The notes: generated by a model from the sequence alone, not told the origin. 36,509 nt of DNA from an uncultured Lewinella sp. (GCA_937949535.1 CALEDI010000029.1:1-36509); one strand, 5' to 3'; numbered from the stretch's first letter, positions 6,639-14,960 are shown. Numbers and translations are program-made.

Positions 6639-8309
6639 TTACTTCCCTCCAAATCGGTACCGGCTCCCCATTCTAAGGCCACCAAGGTTGATCCGGTCTC
6701 GGTAAGGGCCAACGCCTTCTCCGTCGCGGAAGTAAATCACCCTTCCAATTGAAGGCGATAGGTACAGGCTCCAGCGTGGGTTCATGATGCGCTCCACGGT
6801 GAGTCCTCCCTGGAGGTAGAAGCTTGAGTTCACCAACATAGAGCCTCCTTCCAGCCATCCTTTCGGCAGCTCTTTCAGTTCGCGCTCGCTAGTGTGATCT
6901 CCTTGTGGTGGGCGTTGGCCACTCGGTATTCCGTTGGGGAAGAAACTACTTGGCCCCGAATACCCATCGGCGGCAATTTCTTCCTCGAAGGCTTCAAATT
7001 TAGCAACTATTTCGTCGTGGTCTTTGATGACGGGTTTAGCGATTACACTCAGGCTCATGCCTACACGAGCCGCGACGCGCCAGCGGTCGTTTTCCGAAAG
7101 GGTATGCTTATAGTTGAAGGGGAATTCGATAGCGTGATAGATGAATTCGCTGTAGCCCTTTACTGGGTTGCGAGGCGTGAAGTATTCCTGATAACGCCAT
7201 TCCAAAGAAGCTGGCAAGTAAGCCCTACGGGAATAAATGACCCCAATCTGTAGGGTATTCCGTCCTTTATTGATGTCTAGCAGCCCGCCAGCGGTAAAGC
7301 CCGTCGTGTAGCGGCGTTCGCTGTTGATGTCGAACTCTCCGGCCAAATGCCCTGGGGTTATCACTTGGTTTACATCCATCGGAGACACGAAGCCGTTGGC
7401 GTAGTAGTACACGGGGGCGGAGTTGTCGATCTCGGCGAGGTTAAGCATCGGGCTCGGAATCACGACCCTCTTTTGTAGCGGCCGGATTTCGAGGCTAGCA
7501 ATAGTTTCGGGCAGGTACACATTCTTGCCGGTAGCCTTCGAGCCTCTGGTTGTGGCTGGTGTTTGCGCTGTCGCAATTATTCCCTCGGTGGGTAACACCA
7601 ACGGCATTTTGCTTGCCCTCAGTTTGCTTTCCTGTATTACGGAGGTAGCCATCTTGGTTACTTTCCCCGTGCTTTCGGTTTGCGAGTTGTCGTTTTCTTG
7701 GTTAGCTGTAACGTCGTATTCGGTTGTTTCCCCTACGGCGACTGAGGTCATTGGTAGCGGGAAGCCGTTGTCCAGTTCTGCTACTGGCCCGAGGCCATTG
7801 CCTTGCTCGGGGCCGAAGCGGAAGAGGAGCAGAATTAGGCTCATGAGCAGTGCGCTTTCCGTCACCTTCCAAGCCGCAACGGTGCTGCGGCGCCAACCGA
7901 TCAGTTCGAGGCGGGCGGCGAGTGCGGCCCAGCCGGAAGAGCCCGACGGAGCCGAACGGGCCAGCCCGTCGGTAACGATGGCGTCTACGGCATCGTCGTT
8001 TTCTTGGTTCATTTTAGCCGCGAGCGTTTCCCAGCTTCCTGCGGCTACCGCAGGCCTTAGCGTGTTTAGCTTTTCGGCGAGTACGGTTTCTGCTGCCGAG
8101 CGGTGGCCTAGTTTGCTTTCCAGTGCGTACCATCCTGTGGCGGCTTCGGTAGCGGCCAAGCCGGTAAGGGCGTTGCGCAAGTGCGCATCGTCTGGTGCAT
8201 CTAGGGTGCGCTCCATCGCTTCCCACCCGGCGGCGGAAGGTGCTTCCAGCGGAAGCTGGCGCAGTTGGTCTCGGACCAATTCGTCAATGTTCGTGTAAGT
8301 TTCCTTCAT
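6639..8309 (-). CDS. Anti-sigma-like protein with C-terminal outer-membrane beta-barrel domain
   Basis: 556 residues. The N-terminal ~135 residues hold four tandem units of 31-34 residues, each ending in a W-x3-L type motif (W29, W60, W93, W127), like the single sigma-interacting N-terminal motif seen in many Bacteroidota barrel genes. A hydrophobic segment at about residues 149-165 (SALLMSLILLLF) would cross the inner membrane. A low-complexity periplasmic stretch follows to about residue 290, then a region with alternating aromatic strands (YTTGFTAGGLLDINKG, YHAIEFPFNYKHTLS, ending YRFGG) typical of small outer-membrane barrels. The start lies 5 bp after the sigma-factor stop, so the two are translationally close. 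Inferred role: binds the sigma factor inside and senses the envelope outside. The barrel assignment is by pattern only. Confidence 0.65.
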   Translation of the reverse strand: MKETYTNIDELVRDQLRQLPLEAPSAAGWEAMERTLDAPDDAHLRNALTGLAATEAATGWYALESKLGHRSAAETVLAEKLNTLRPAVAAGSWETLAAKMNQENDDAVDAIVTDGLARSAPSGSSGWAALAARLELIGWRRSTVAAWKVTESALLMSLILLLFRFGPEQGNGLGPVAELDNGFPLPMTSVAVGETTEYDVTANQENDNSQTESTGKVTKMATSVIQESKLRASKMPLVLPTEGIIATAQTPATTRGSKATGKNVYLPETIASLEIRPLQKRVVIPSPMLNLAEIDNSAPVYYYANGFVSPMDVNQVITPGHLAGEFDINSERRYTTGFTAGGLLDINKGRNTLQIGVIYSRRAYLPASLEWRYQEYFTPRNPVKGYSEFIYHAIEFPFNYKHTLSENDRWRVAARVGMSLSVIAKPVIKDHDEIVAKFEAFEEEIAADGYSGPSSFFPNGIPSGQRPPQGDHTSERELKELPKGWLEGGSMLVNSSFYLQGGLTVERIMNPRWSLYLSPSIGRVIYFRDGEGVGPYRDRINLGGLRMGSRYRFGGK

Positions 8310-8314
8310 TATTA

Positions 8315-8866
8315 CTAGCGGCCGGGGGCAGTTAATACTTTTTGCAGTTTACCCCGGGCTTTTACCAGGTTAGAGCGGCTTGTGCTTTCGGTTATCGTCA
8401 GGCGTTCCCCAATTTCTCGGTGGCTGTAGCCTTCAACGACGTAGAGGTTAAAGATGGTACGGTAGGTGGGTGGTAGTTTTTGTACTGCAGCCAAGATTTC
8501 ACGCGCACCGAATTGGGCAAAAACATCTGGCGCATCGCTGCTTAGGGAATAGGCTTGGTCTATGTCTTCTGTGCGCCGACGAGCGTTGCGGCGGTATTGG
8601 TCTATGGCTGTATTTACGGTAATGCGGCGCATCCAAGCGAGCAGTGCCGTACCAGACTCGTACTTACCGATTTTTTTGAAAATCTTGATGAAACTTTCAT
8701 GCAGTAGGTCCATCGCTTCGTCTTCGCTGCCGGCGTAGCGTTGGCAAACGGACATCAGTTGGCCGTAGTAGGTTTCGTAAAGTACTTTTTGGGCCGCTCG
8801 GTCACCTTTCATCAGGGCGGCGATGAATTGTTGCTCGTCGTTATGTAAATCAAGCGTTAGATCCAT
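8315..8866 (-). CDS. ECF-type RNA polymerase sigma factor
   Basis: 183 residues with both ECF regions. Region 2 (about residues 25-95) includes DLLHESFIKIFKKIGKYE and the WMRRITVNTAIDQYRR promoter-melting helix. Region 4 (about 125-178) includes LPPTYRTIFNLYVVEGYSH and a helix-turn-helix of the form REIGERLTITESTSRSNL. It directs core polymerase to a small regulon, often including its own operon. The gene is first in the minus-strand cluster, followed after 5 bp by the barrel-fused anti-sigma candidate. A weak -7-like TACCTTAT lies close upstream of the ATG. The Bacteroidota ECF assignment is firm; the signal it answers is unknown. Confidence 0.9.
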   Translation of the reverse strand: MDLTLDLHNDEQQFIAALMKGDRAAQKVLYETYYGQLMSVCQRYAGSEDEAMDLLHESFIKIFKKIGKYESGTALLAWMRRITVNTAIDQYRRNARRRTEDIDQAYSLSSDAPDVFAQFGAREILAAVQKLPPTYRTIFNLYVVEGYSHREIGERLTITESTSRSNLVKARGKLQKVLTAPGR

Positions 8867-9028
8867 AGGGGGTAAGGATAAGGTATTTTCGGCTTAAAAA
8901 GTCGACTAATTATCCGTAAGATATACGTTTTCAAGCAATGATTCGCTGCCTTGCCCACATATTTAACGCTTTGGCGGCTGGCTTACAGTGCTAACGATTC
9001 AGTTCAACAGAAGATCATGCGGTTGTGA

Positions 9029-9047
9029 GGGCGCGCACGCAGGATGC
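9029..9047. repeat. Copy of the dispersed GC-rich motif (GGGCGCGCACGCAGGATGC)
   Basis: A diverged copy of the 18-bp motif GGGCGCGGNCGCNGGTGC that recurs at 20024, 21451, 27216, 31077, 31422 and 33104. It lies in the space between the lipoprotein gene and the sigma-factor gene. Confidence 0.45.
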
Positions 9048-9066
9048 AAGGCGGGTTGAAAAGCAA

Positions 9067-9101
9067 AGCGGGCACCCCTACATTTCGTAGAGGTGCCCGC
9101 T
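9067..9101 (-). terminator. Terminator of the 9152-10477 lipoprotein gene
   Basis: A 15-bp stem with one mismatch (AGCGGGCACC.CTAC against GTAG.GGTGCCCGCT) and a 5-base loop. Read on the minus strand it is followed by a T-rich tract (complement of 9058-9066). A second hairpin, GCCTT.GGGCT/AGCCC.AAGGC at 9110-9133, lies between it and the stop codon. Confidence 0.7.
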
Positions 9102-9151
9102 GCCGTCTTGCCTTCGGGCTTTTAGCCCAAGGCGAGATGCAAAAGCATTGC

Positions 9152-10477
9152 TTAGTACTTGATGGATACGGTATAGCTATCGTTGTTGCTGCTGCCAACA
9201 AAGTTGATCGCATCGATACGAACGAGGTAAGAGCGGTCTCCTTTACGAACTACGAGTACGTCGCCTTCCTGAAGCGCTTGGGTTACGATCTCGTTACGGC
9301 TCACGTCTCCGTCGGCGTCTGGGAAGTCGTCCGAACCATCGGGCATTGTACCATTCTCAAACAGCGTAGCGATCTCTTCCTGCGTGCCGATGCTGGCGAA
9401 GGTAACGCCGTCGCCCAAGCCGGCGAGGTTCGCGATGAGGAGTACTGCGTCATTGGTAGCACTTACTTGTGTACGCCAGTTTTCTCCTGCTACGTTGAGG
9501 TTGATGCCTTCGTCTTCAATCTCCGCATCGGGGCTATTGAAGGCTACAGCCTCACCTGTGTCAAGATCAAGACCGCCCTCCATGCCGCCACTGGCGTTGA
9601 AGAATACGCCCGTTGTATCGAAAGTGATGGCTGTTCCTGCGGGGATGTCGTAGGTAATGGTTACTGTTTGTTCGGCGGTGATGCCGTTTACATCTGTAAC
9701 GATGAAGGTGTAGCTCCGGCTGGTGTTCATGTCAACGGTAGGGCGGATGTTGATGTCGTAGGTTACGCCCATATTTTCCGCATCAATCAGGTTGAGCGGG
9801 TTCGCGGCGTTGAACGCTCCTCCGTTGAAGGTTAGGGCGCTAGCATCCATGGTTAGGCCATCTTCCAGAATGGTAAGAGAAGCCAAAGGGTTTTCGGTGT
9901 CGTCTAGGCGCAATTTCACGTCGAACGAGGGGTTACGGCTAGTGATCGTAAGGTCTCCACTAACGAAGCCGTCTTCCACCAGCAGGTCTACGGTTGGGGC
10001 AGATACGGTGTAAGTAACAACTACTTGGGTAGAGCCTACTTCATTGTCGTCATCTATGAGTTCGAACGAGAAGGTTACCGGCCCAGCGATTGTGTTGCTT
10101 GGCGTAATTGCAATTTCGTAGGTAAAGCCTAGCGCATCGCCATCGGGGATGATGATGGGGTTGTTGGCGGTCTGGCCGGTCCGGAAGTCTAGTTGGGAAA
10201 ACGGAATCAAGGTTCCGTTTTCCAGAATACGGAGGTTGTTCAGCTCTGCATCGCCGTCTTGTCCGGAAACATTGACGATGAAAGCAGGAGAAGACAAGGG
10301 CAACTCTTGGTTGAAGCTCACCAGTCCGGTTCCGCTATTGAGGGTTATGACGGGGTTCAAAACAACGCCGCCGCCGCCGCCGCCGACACCGCCGCCGGTA
10401 TCTGGGTCACAGCTAGCAGAGAACATTACGATGAAGGCAGCCGAGAGGATTACGGCAAAACGATAAAATAAACGCAT
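9152..10477 (-). CDS. Lipoprotein with tandem Ig-like/cadherin-like domains, function unknown
   Basis: 441 residues. The N-terminus MRLFYRFAVILSAAFIVMFS followed by ASC is a lipoprotein signal, then a glycine-rich linker (about residues 25-37). Two related units of about 100-110 residues follow. Each contains a lone-strand phrase (AELNNLRILENGTLIPFSQL and ASLTILEDGLTMDASAL), a TYEIAITPS/TYDINIRPT strand and an ending VTYT/ITYD, which suggests beta-sandwich repeats. The C-terminal ~170 residues differ and include an acidic PDADGDVSRNE segment that could bind calcium. The start at 10477 was chosen for the signal peptide; 25 upstream codons are leader. Exposed at the cell surface or periplasm; no enzymatic motif seen. 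A terminator follows. Confidence 0.65.
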   Translation of the reverse strand: MRLFYRFAVILSAAFIVMFSASCDPDTGGGVGGGGGGVVLNPVITLNSGTGLVSFNQELPLSSPAFIVNVSGQDGDAELNNLRILENGTLIPFSQLDFRTGQTANNPIIIPDGDALGFTYEIAITPSNTIAGPVTFSFELIDDDNEVGSTQVVVTYTVSAPTVDLLVEDGFVSGDLTITSRNPSFDVKLRLDDTENPLASLTILEDGLTMDASALTFNGGAFNAANPLNLIDAENMGVTYDINIRPTVDMNTSRSYTFIVTDVNGITAEQTVTITYDIPAGTAITFDTTGVFFNASGGMEGGLDLDTGEAVAFNSPDAEIEDEGINLNVAGENWRTQVSATNDAVLLIANLAGLGDGVTFASIGTQEEIATLFENGTMPDGSDDFPDADGDVSRNEIVTQALQEGDVLVVRKGDRSYLVRIDAINFVGSSNNDSYTVSIKY

Positions 10478-10625
10478 AGAAATTGGTTTATGGGGGGTTA
10501 AGTATTGGTTAGAATCTTCCTTTATAACGTCTGTTCTAGAGAAAGTAACCAAATGAAAGTTTAAAAAATGATTTTATTTGGCGTGAGGTTTCCCCGTAAA
10601 GCGGCAACTTGGTTTACTGACCATC

Positions 10626-10659
10626 AAAAAGGCCATGACTTCCGGAGAAGCCATGGCCT
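10626..10659 (-). terminator. Rho-independent terminator of the AT-hook protein gene
   Basis: AGGCCATG (10630-10637) pairs with CATGGCCT (10652-10659), with an inner CTTC/GAAG stem and a CGGA loop. On the minus strand it is followed by five T residues (10626-10630). It lies about 30 bp after the stop of the gene at 10691. Confidence 0.85.
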
Positions 10660-10690
10660 GAACGTTTTGAGTGAATTTGTCGGTAGCCGA

Positions 10691-11353
10691 CTATTTTGCA
10701 GCAGTAGCTGCGTCTCGGTAGGTTTGCATCTTAGCACTATCCGCATTGCGGTAGCGCGGGCCACACTTAGCGAGGATAGCGGCCATCTTTACGTTAGACA
10801 GCTTTGCCATCGCAGCGGGGGTTTTAACACCAGCTGCTTCGAACTGTTTGGCCATAGCGGGGCCTACGCCAGCAATTGCGACTAGCGGGCTAGCAGGAAC
10901 GGCAGGTGTTTTGCGTGGGCGGCCTGGGCCTTTCTTCGCACCACCGGCTGCGGGTTTAGCCGTCGTTGCTTTTTTCGGGCGGCCTGGGCCTTTCTTCGCA
11001 CCACCAGCTGCTGGTTTAGCAGTTGTCGCTTTTTTCGGACGGCCGGGGCCGCGCTTGGCAGCAGGTTTAGCGGCAGGCTTCGCAGCAGCAGTTGTCGCTT
11101 TTTTCGGGCGGCCGGGGCTACGCTTGGCTTTGGTAGCCTTCTTGGCCGGAGCACCTGCACGCAAGATGGCAAGCTCGGCCTTCAGGGCTTCCACCTCGAT
11201 GCGAGCAGCCTTTGCTTCAGCGTTCGCTTTTTTGAGCTCTTTCTTGTGTTTCTTTCGCATTTCTTTCAACTCTGCCGAGTTTGCGGAGAATGCCTCCTGT
11301 GCCGCATCAAAGCGACTGATGAGGCTCATCACCTCTTTTTTTAAATTAGCCAT
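10691..11353 (-). CDS. Coiled-coil, AT-hook and helix-hairpin-helix protein (putative nucleoid-associated)
   Basis: 220 residues in three parts. Residues 1-66 are a charged, heptad-rich helix (ELKEMRKKHKKELKKA) likely to form a coiled coil. Residues 67-150 are Lys/Ala/Pro-rich and contain four AT-hook cores, GRPKK or GRPRK, at 81, 104, 124 and 144. Residues 155-200 (SPLVAIAGVGPAMAKQFEAA) resemble a helix-hairpin-helix of the GIGPK type that binds DNA backbone. AT-hooks grip the minor groove of AT-rich DNA. The combination of an oligomerising helix with minor-groove binding parallels H-NS/Lsr2-type proteins in plan but not in sequence. It has its own terminator and a candidate promoter at 11469-11476. 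A role in DNA compaction or gene silencing is inference. Confidence 0.75.
   Translation of the reverse strand: MANLKKEVMSLISRFDAAQEAFSANSAELKEMRKKHKKELKKANAEAKAARIEVEALKAELAILRAGAPAKKATKAKRSPGRPKKATTAAAKPAAKPAAKRGPGRPKKATTAKPAAGGAKKGPGRPKKATTAKPAAGGAKKGPGRPRKTPAVPASPLVAIAGVGPAMAKQFEAAGVKTPAAMAKLSNVKMAAILAKCGPRYRNADSAKMQTYRDAATAAK
10925..11044. repeat. Two 60-bp tandem repeats encoding AT-hook units
   Basis: Residues 104-123 and 124-143 of the AT-hook protein are identical 20-residue units, encoded by 60-bp repeats at 10985-11044 and 10925-10984 that differ by a few synonymous bases. An imperfect third unit precedes them. Copy-number change would keep the frame and alter the number of AT-hooks. 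Confidence 0.9.
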
Positions 11354-11679
11354 GTATCTGTTTTGAGTAAATAAGGAACGCTAAATTTAGACTCTTTGAA
11401 AAGTCGTTCCGTTAGTAATTAGTAAAATCTCAGCAAGTAATCCTTACTGGCGTGTTGTTTAAGCAGTACAAATATACGTGCAAAAAAAACAACTACACTT
11501 TCCAAAAAACTAACCACGTGTATATCAAACTTATAGCAGAAACCACACTACTGGACGTTTTTAAAAATTTCCCGAAGAGAGAACTTCCAGCATTTCTGTA
11601 AACATTGATGTATTTAAGGAGCGCCAACCCAAAGCTGTTCAATACTTTTACTCGCCCGTACATAACATATTCCTCTATA
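11354..11679. other. AT-rich intergenic region upstream of the AT-hook gene
   Basis: 326 bp, clearly more AT-rich than its neighbours, with A-runs near 11480-11490 and 11503-11510. On the minus strand TATATTTG (complement of 11469-11476) fits the Bacteroidota -7 element and would give a leader of about 110 nt. That leader contains an inverted pair GGAACG/CGTTCC around 11374-11408. I see no gene and no clear terminator for NAD kinase here. Confidence 0.5.
11469..11476 (-). promoter_or_regulatory. Candidate -7 promoter element of the AT-hook gene
   Basis: TATATTTG on the minus strand is an exact TAnnTTTG match. No TTG stands at the ideal 19-21 bp distance; the nearest are 13 and 26 bp away, so the call is tentative. 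Confidence 0.4.
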
Positions 11680-12564
11680 TCAATGATTTCTACGGTCTTC
11701 TCCCCAGTTCAATTTAGACCGCAGGGTATCCATAAAACTAATCCCAGGCAGCTTGACCAATTGAATGCCAAAATCATTCTTCCTTACCGCAAGGCTGTGA
11801 ACGGAAGTAATTGTTTCAAAGCGCGAATCTAGGGTACACAGAAAATTCTCTGCCCTACCCTCTATTTCAAAACTGATTACAGAATCATCACTCAATACAA
11901 TAGGGCGAACATTAAGGTTATGTGGCGCAACGGGCGTTACCACAAAATTACCCGATCCGGGGAATACAATCGGCCCTCCGCAGCTAAGGCTGTAGCCCGT
12001 TGAGCCCGTTGGGGTAGCAACGATAAGCCCATCGGCCCAGTAACTATTTAGATAAGCTCCGTTAACAAAAGTATGAATGGTTATCATCGAAGATGTATCC
12101 CGTTTCAACAATGTAAAATCATTGAGGGCAAAAGGTGTATCACCAAATATAGGTAAGCTTGATTCCAAGTAGAGCATATCCCTAGTTTCGGTAGCAAACC
12201 GCCCAAGCGCCAGCAAACGCAGGGTCTCACGCAGCTTGGTTTTCTCTACCCTAGCCAAAAAACCCAACCGACCTAGGTTAATGCCCAATATCGGAATACC
12301 ATAATCCCTGACCAACGTAGCAGCCTTTAATATCGTTCCATCTCCGCCCAAAGTAATGATCATATCAAAACGCTTGATTTTGAAGTCGAGGTGGCCCTCT
12401 ATTTGGCCAACATCTTTCTTAAAATCAATATGCGGTCTAAGTTCTTCAAGGTAAGGGCCGTACACGTAGGTAGAGAAATTTTCTTCGGCCAATAGGTCGA
12501 ATAGTTCTTGCACCCGAGGAATGTCTTTCTCCTTTAGCAACTGACTGTAAATAACTACCTGCAT
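11680..12564 (-). CDS. nadK: NAD kinase
   Basis: 294 residues. Cytoplasmic enzyme that phosphorylates NAD+ to NADP+ using ATP or polyphosphate. Motifs: the catalytic GGDGT at residues 73-77, then INLGRLGFLA, ALNDF (position of the usual NE motif, here ND) at about 146-150, and the NAD-binding block TPTGSTGYSLSCGGPIV at about 184-200. The length is normal for the family. It begins 10 bp after the stop of the Omp85-like gene and is probably the last gene of a three-gene transcript with the DMT transporter and that barrel. The start ATG is the one that gives MQVVIYSQLL. Confidence 0.95.
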   Translation of the reverse strand: MQVVIYSQLLKEKDIPRVQELFDLLAEENFSTYVYGPYLEELRPHIDFKKDVGQIEGHLDFKIKRFDMIITLGGDGTILKAATLVRDYGIPILGINLGRLGFLARVEKTKLRETLRLLALGRFATETRDMLYLESSLPIFGDTPFALNDFTLLKRDTSSMITIHTFVNGAYLNSYWADGLIVATPTGSTGYSLSCGGPIVFPGSGNFVVTPVAPHNLNVRPIVLSDDSVISFEIEGRAENFLCTLDSRFETITSVHSLAVRKNDFGIQLVKLPGISFMDTLRSKLNWGEDRRNH

Positions 12565-12574
12565 ACTATTTTTT

Positions 12575-14014
12575 TTAAAAATTCAGGCTGAGAGCCAAGA
12601 GTATGTTTCCTTCGCCCAAGTGATTGCGGTTGTACTGCAAGCTACCAACCATGTCGTAAAACAATACCACATCGAGCCCCAAGCTGGCTCCGGTAAGCAA
12701 GGTATTGTTTAATTCGTTGCTCTGCCCCGCGAAGGGCGCGTTCGCGATACCCTGGTTAAACTGAAAAGCGAGTAAAACCCTCACCGGTATGTACCGAAAC
12801 GCATCAATGAATACCAACTTCCCAAGGTCAAGGTTTGTTTTAAATAGTTGCCGCCGCACCCCAAACCTCCAGATGGCCATATCCAACCCATCCACCACAT
12901 AGAACTGGTAGCCTACCAAACCGTTGTTCCCAAACCCAATCGCTCTGTTCTCCAAGAATGGTTGCTGGCTGCGGATGAGGCTGTACTTTCCGGCCAGGCC
13001 AGCGTTGATGGAAAGGTATTCGCTCAGGGGCCAAAATTTCCGAGCGGATAGGCCCACCGTTAAACCGTCGCGCTCCCCAGTAAGGCCCAAACCGTCCTTA
13101 ATCAAATTCAAGGACAAGAAATGACCGCTCCAGGGGTAATTCCGAACGTCTCGTTGGTCGTTTTTGTATTCATAGCCCAACTGGTAGAACCGCTGGCTGT
13201 TCCGCCCTCCGCCGAAAAACTCAGGGTTTAGCACGTTGGCGATCGTGTCGGCAATCCTTGTAGAGCGGTATCCCGTTCGGAGCGTGTGGGTAACGTAGAG
13301 GCGTTTGCGGTAATTAAAAGCAACATCAATTTTGGTCTCTTTGAATACAAACTGGTCGGGGTCTTGGTAAAATTCCTGTTGGTTGGCAACCGTCTGGTAG
13401 TTTTGCTCTCGCCGCTGCGAGAAGCTGTAATTGAGGTCTACCCCAATGTTTTTGGCCTTATTCAAATATGGCAAGCGGTAGCCCGCTTCGTATTTTCGGG
13501 TATACCCGGTGGTGTAACCAATTTTAAACCGGTCTCGGCGGCCGGTAAAGTTGTAGTAAGACAGTTTTGCGCCAAGGTTTACCCGGTCTAGGGAGTGGTT
13601 TTCGTCTCGCCACCAAACGTTGAAGTTTCGGTCTGCCAAACTGAAGACGGGTACGGGGTAGATGTACCAAGTTTCCCGCATATCAATAAAAAATTGCAGT
13701 TGCCCGGGGCCAAGCAGGCTGTCTGAATACGCAATATCTACGCTTGCGAATAGGCCCGTATTCATCAGGGCGGCGTAAGTAAGGGCGACTTCTTCTTCCA
13801 ATTTATTCTCTGCAATGCGTGCACCTTTGCCGAAGGTCATCTCCCGAAACACCACCCCATCTCGGGTGCGCTTGTGGCCACGGAGGAAGATATCAACGAT
13901 GGTCACCGTGTCTGGCGGAGCGAAGGAGGAGGTCTGACCAGTATCGGGGTAGCCCGCTCCCTGTACTCCACAAAAGCAATGGAAGACCAATAGTATTACG
14001 AAAATGCACTTCAT
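12575..14014 (-). CDS. Omp85/BamA-superfamily outer-membrane protein
   Basis: 479 residues from the ATG at 14014 (MKCIFVILLVFHCF signal peptide); an ATG six codons upstream (14032) is an alternative. After the signal comes one POTRA-like stretch (VTIVDIFLRGHKRTRDGVVFREM ... ALMNTGLFASVDIAY, about residues 30-95; quoted in two pieces). A barrel follows with many alternating strands and a terminal Phe (LLALSLNF), the signature for insertion by the BAM machine. With a single POTRA it is too short for BamA itself, which has five, so a TamA-like or surface-antigen D15 protein of unknown cargo is more likely. It sits 28 bp after the DMT gene and 10 bp before nadK. Confidence 0.75.
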   Translation of the reverse strand: MKCIFVILLVFHCFCGVQGAGYPDTGQTSSFAPPDTVTIVDIFLRGHKRTRDGVVFREMTFGKGARIAENKLEEEVALTYAALMNTGLFASVDIAYSDSLLGPGQLQFFIDMRETWYIYPVPVFSLADRNFNVWWRDENHSLDRVNLGAKLSYYNFTGRRDRFKIGYTTGYTRKYEAGYRLPYLNKAKNIGVDLNYSFSQRREQNYQTVANQQEFYQDPDQFVFKETKIDVAFNYRKRLYVTHTLRTGYRSTRIADTIANVLNPEFFGGGRNSQRFYQLGYEYKNDQRDVRNYPWSGHFLSLNLIKDGLGLTGERDGLTVGLSARKFWPLSEYLSINAGLAGKYSLIRSQQPFLENRAIGFGNNGLVGYQFYVVDGLDMAIWRFGVRRQLFKTNLDLGKLVFIDAFRYIPVRVLLAFQFNQGIANAPFAGQSNELNNTLLTGASLGLDVVLFYDMVGSLQYNRNHLGEGNILLALSLNF

Positions 14015-14042
14015 TGGCCCCAATAACGGCATTTCGGTTGAA

Positions 14043-14942
14043 TTACTTGCCCCTACTGAGCGCAACACCTGCCAAGACGAGGACAATTGCGGGTATTTGT
14101 AGCGCAGCAAAGCCTTCCCCATCAAACAACCCCCACAAGAGCGCAACCAGCGGGATGATGTAGCTCACCGTACTGCTAAACACTGGGCCAGTCCGTTGTA
14201 CCATCCTAAAGAAAATGATGCTAGCGAGGACCGTACTACCAATAGCGAGGCCAGTAACACAAGCCAACGCCCACCACCCCTCGTTGGCGGGCGCGGCGGT
14301 TATTGTACCCACCACTGCACCTGCGGTCAGCGCCCAAATAAGCGCAGGTACGCCAACGATGAAAAAGCTGCAAACCGTGATGGTGAGCGAAGAGACATCG
14401 TTGAAGTAGGCCGCCACCAAATTGGAACTCGTAGCATAGCAAAAGCAAGCAAACAACACCAAGCCCGCGTAAGCAAACTGCGTCGTTTGCCCCGCCTCTC
14501 CCGGTGCGGCCCAAGCCAACATAACAGCCCCCAACAGCCCCAACAAAACACCAATAAACTGCCGCCGCCCCGCACTTTTATCGGCAAAAAACAACCACGC
14601 GAGCAAGAAGGTGCAAAGCGGGTTGAGGGCGCTCAACATCCCCGTCAGGCTACTACTCAAATGAACCTGAGCATAAGGAAAAAGAAACGACGGTAAGCCC
14701 GTGCCCGTAATGCCGATAACAACGAGCAGCGGCACTTGGCCCCAACTGATTTTACGCAAATGCACGTACGCCAAGGGCGCCAACGCCACCGCCGAAATGC
14801 CCAGCCGCAAAGTTGCAACCTGCAATGGCGTAAAAACATCTAATCCTCTTTTTATAAGGATATAACTCGTACCCCAAACAACCGCGAGGCCAATGAGGTA
14901 AAAGTAATCTTTCGTTTCTGGGCTGTTCGGGGTTGTTTCCAT
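14043..14942 (-). CDS. EamA-family DMT transporter
   Basis: 299 residues with ten predicted membrane segments in two EamA halves: residues 10-140 (beginning YLIGLAVVWGTSYILIKRG) and about 155-295 (ending GLFDGEGFAALQIPAIVLVLAG). The pattern WGTSY-I-KRG in helix 1 and the ALNPL segment before helix 4 are typical. Members export amino acids, metabolites or purines across the inner membrane; the substrate here is not apparent. The ATG at 14942 lies 6 bp downstream of a TACCTTCG -7-like element. First gene of the DMT, Omp85-like, nadK group. Confidence 0.85.
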   Translation of the reverse strand: METTPNSPETKDYFYLIGLAVVWGTSYILIKRGLDVFTPLQVATLRLGISAVALAPLAYVHLRKISWGQVPLLVVIGITGTGLPSFLFPYAQVHLSSSLTGMLSALNPLCTFLLAWLFFADKSAGRRQFIGVLLGLLGAVMLAWAAPGEAGQTTQFAYAGLVLFACFCYATSSNLVAAYFNDVSSLTITVCSFFIVGVPALIWALTAGAVVGTITAAPANEGWWALACVTGLAIGSTVLASIIFFRMVQRTGPVFSSTVSYIIPLVALLWGLFDGEGFAALQIPAIVLVLAGVALSRGK

Positions 14943-14948
14943 TGGCGG

Positions 14949-14956
14949 CGAAGGTA
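14949..14956 (-). promoter_or_regulatory. -7-like promoter element just upstream of the DMT transporter start
   Basis: TACCTTCG on the minus strand, one base from TAnnTTTG, ends only 6 bp before the ATG. If used, the transcript would be almost leaderless. Confidence 0.4.
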
Positions 14957-14960
14957 GTTA

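Noticed and set aside
7423-8298. Plus-strand open frame of 291 codons opposite the barrel-fusion gene
   Set aside because: Ser/Ala/Val-rich shadow of the minus-strand gene, with no promoter or conserved motif.
9044-9835. Plus-strand open frame of 263 codons opposite the lipoprotein gene
   Set aside because: Mirror of a GC-rich coding strand; starts in terminator sequence and shows no motif.
10848-11366. Plus-strand open frame rich in Ala, Phe, Pro and Gly opposite the AT-hook gene
   Set aside because: Repeats are the complement of the AT-hook repeats; no independent support.
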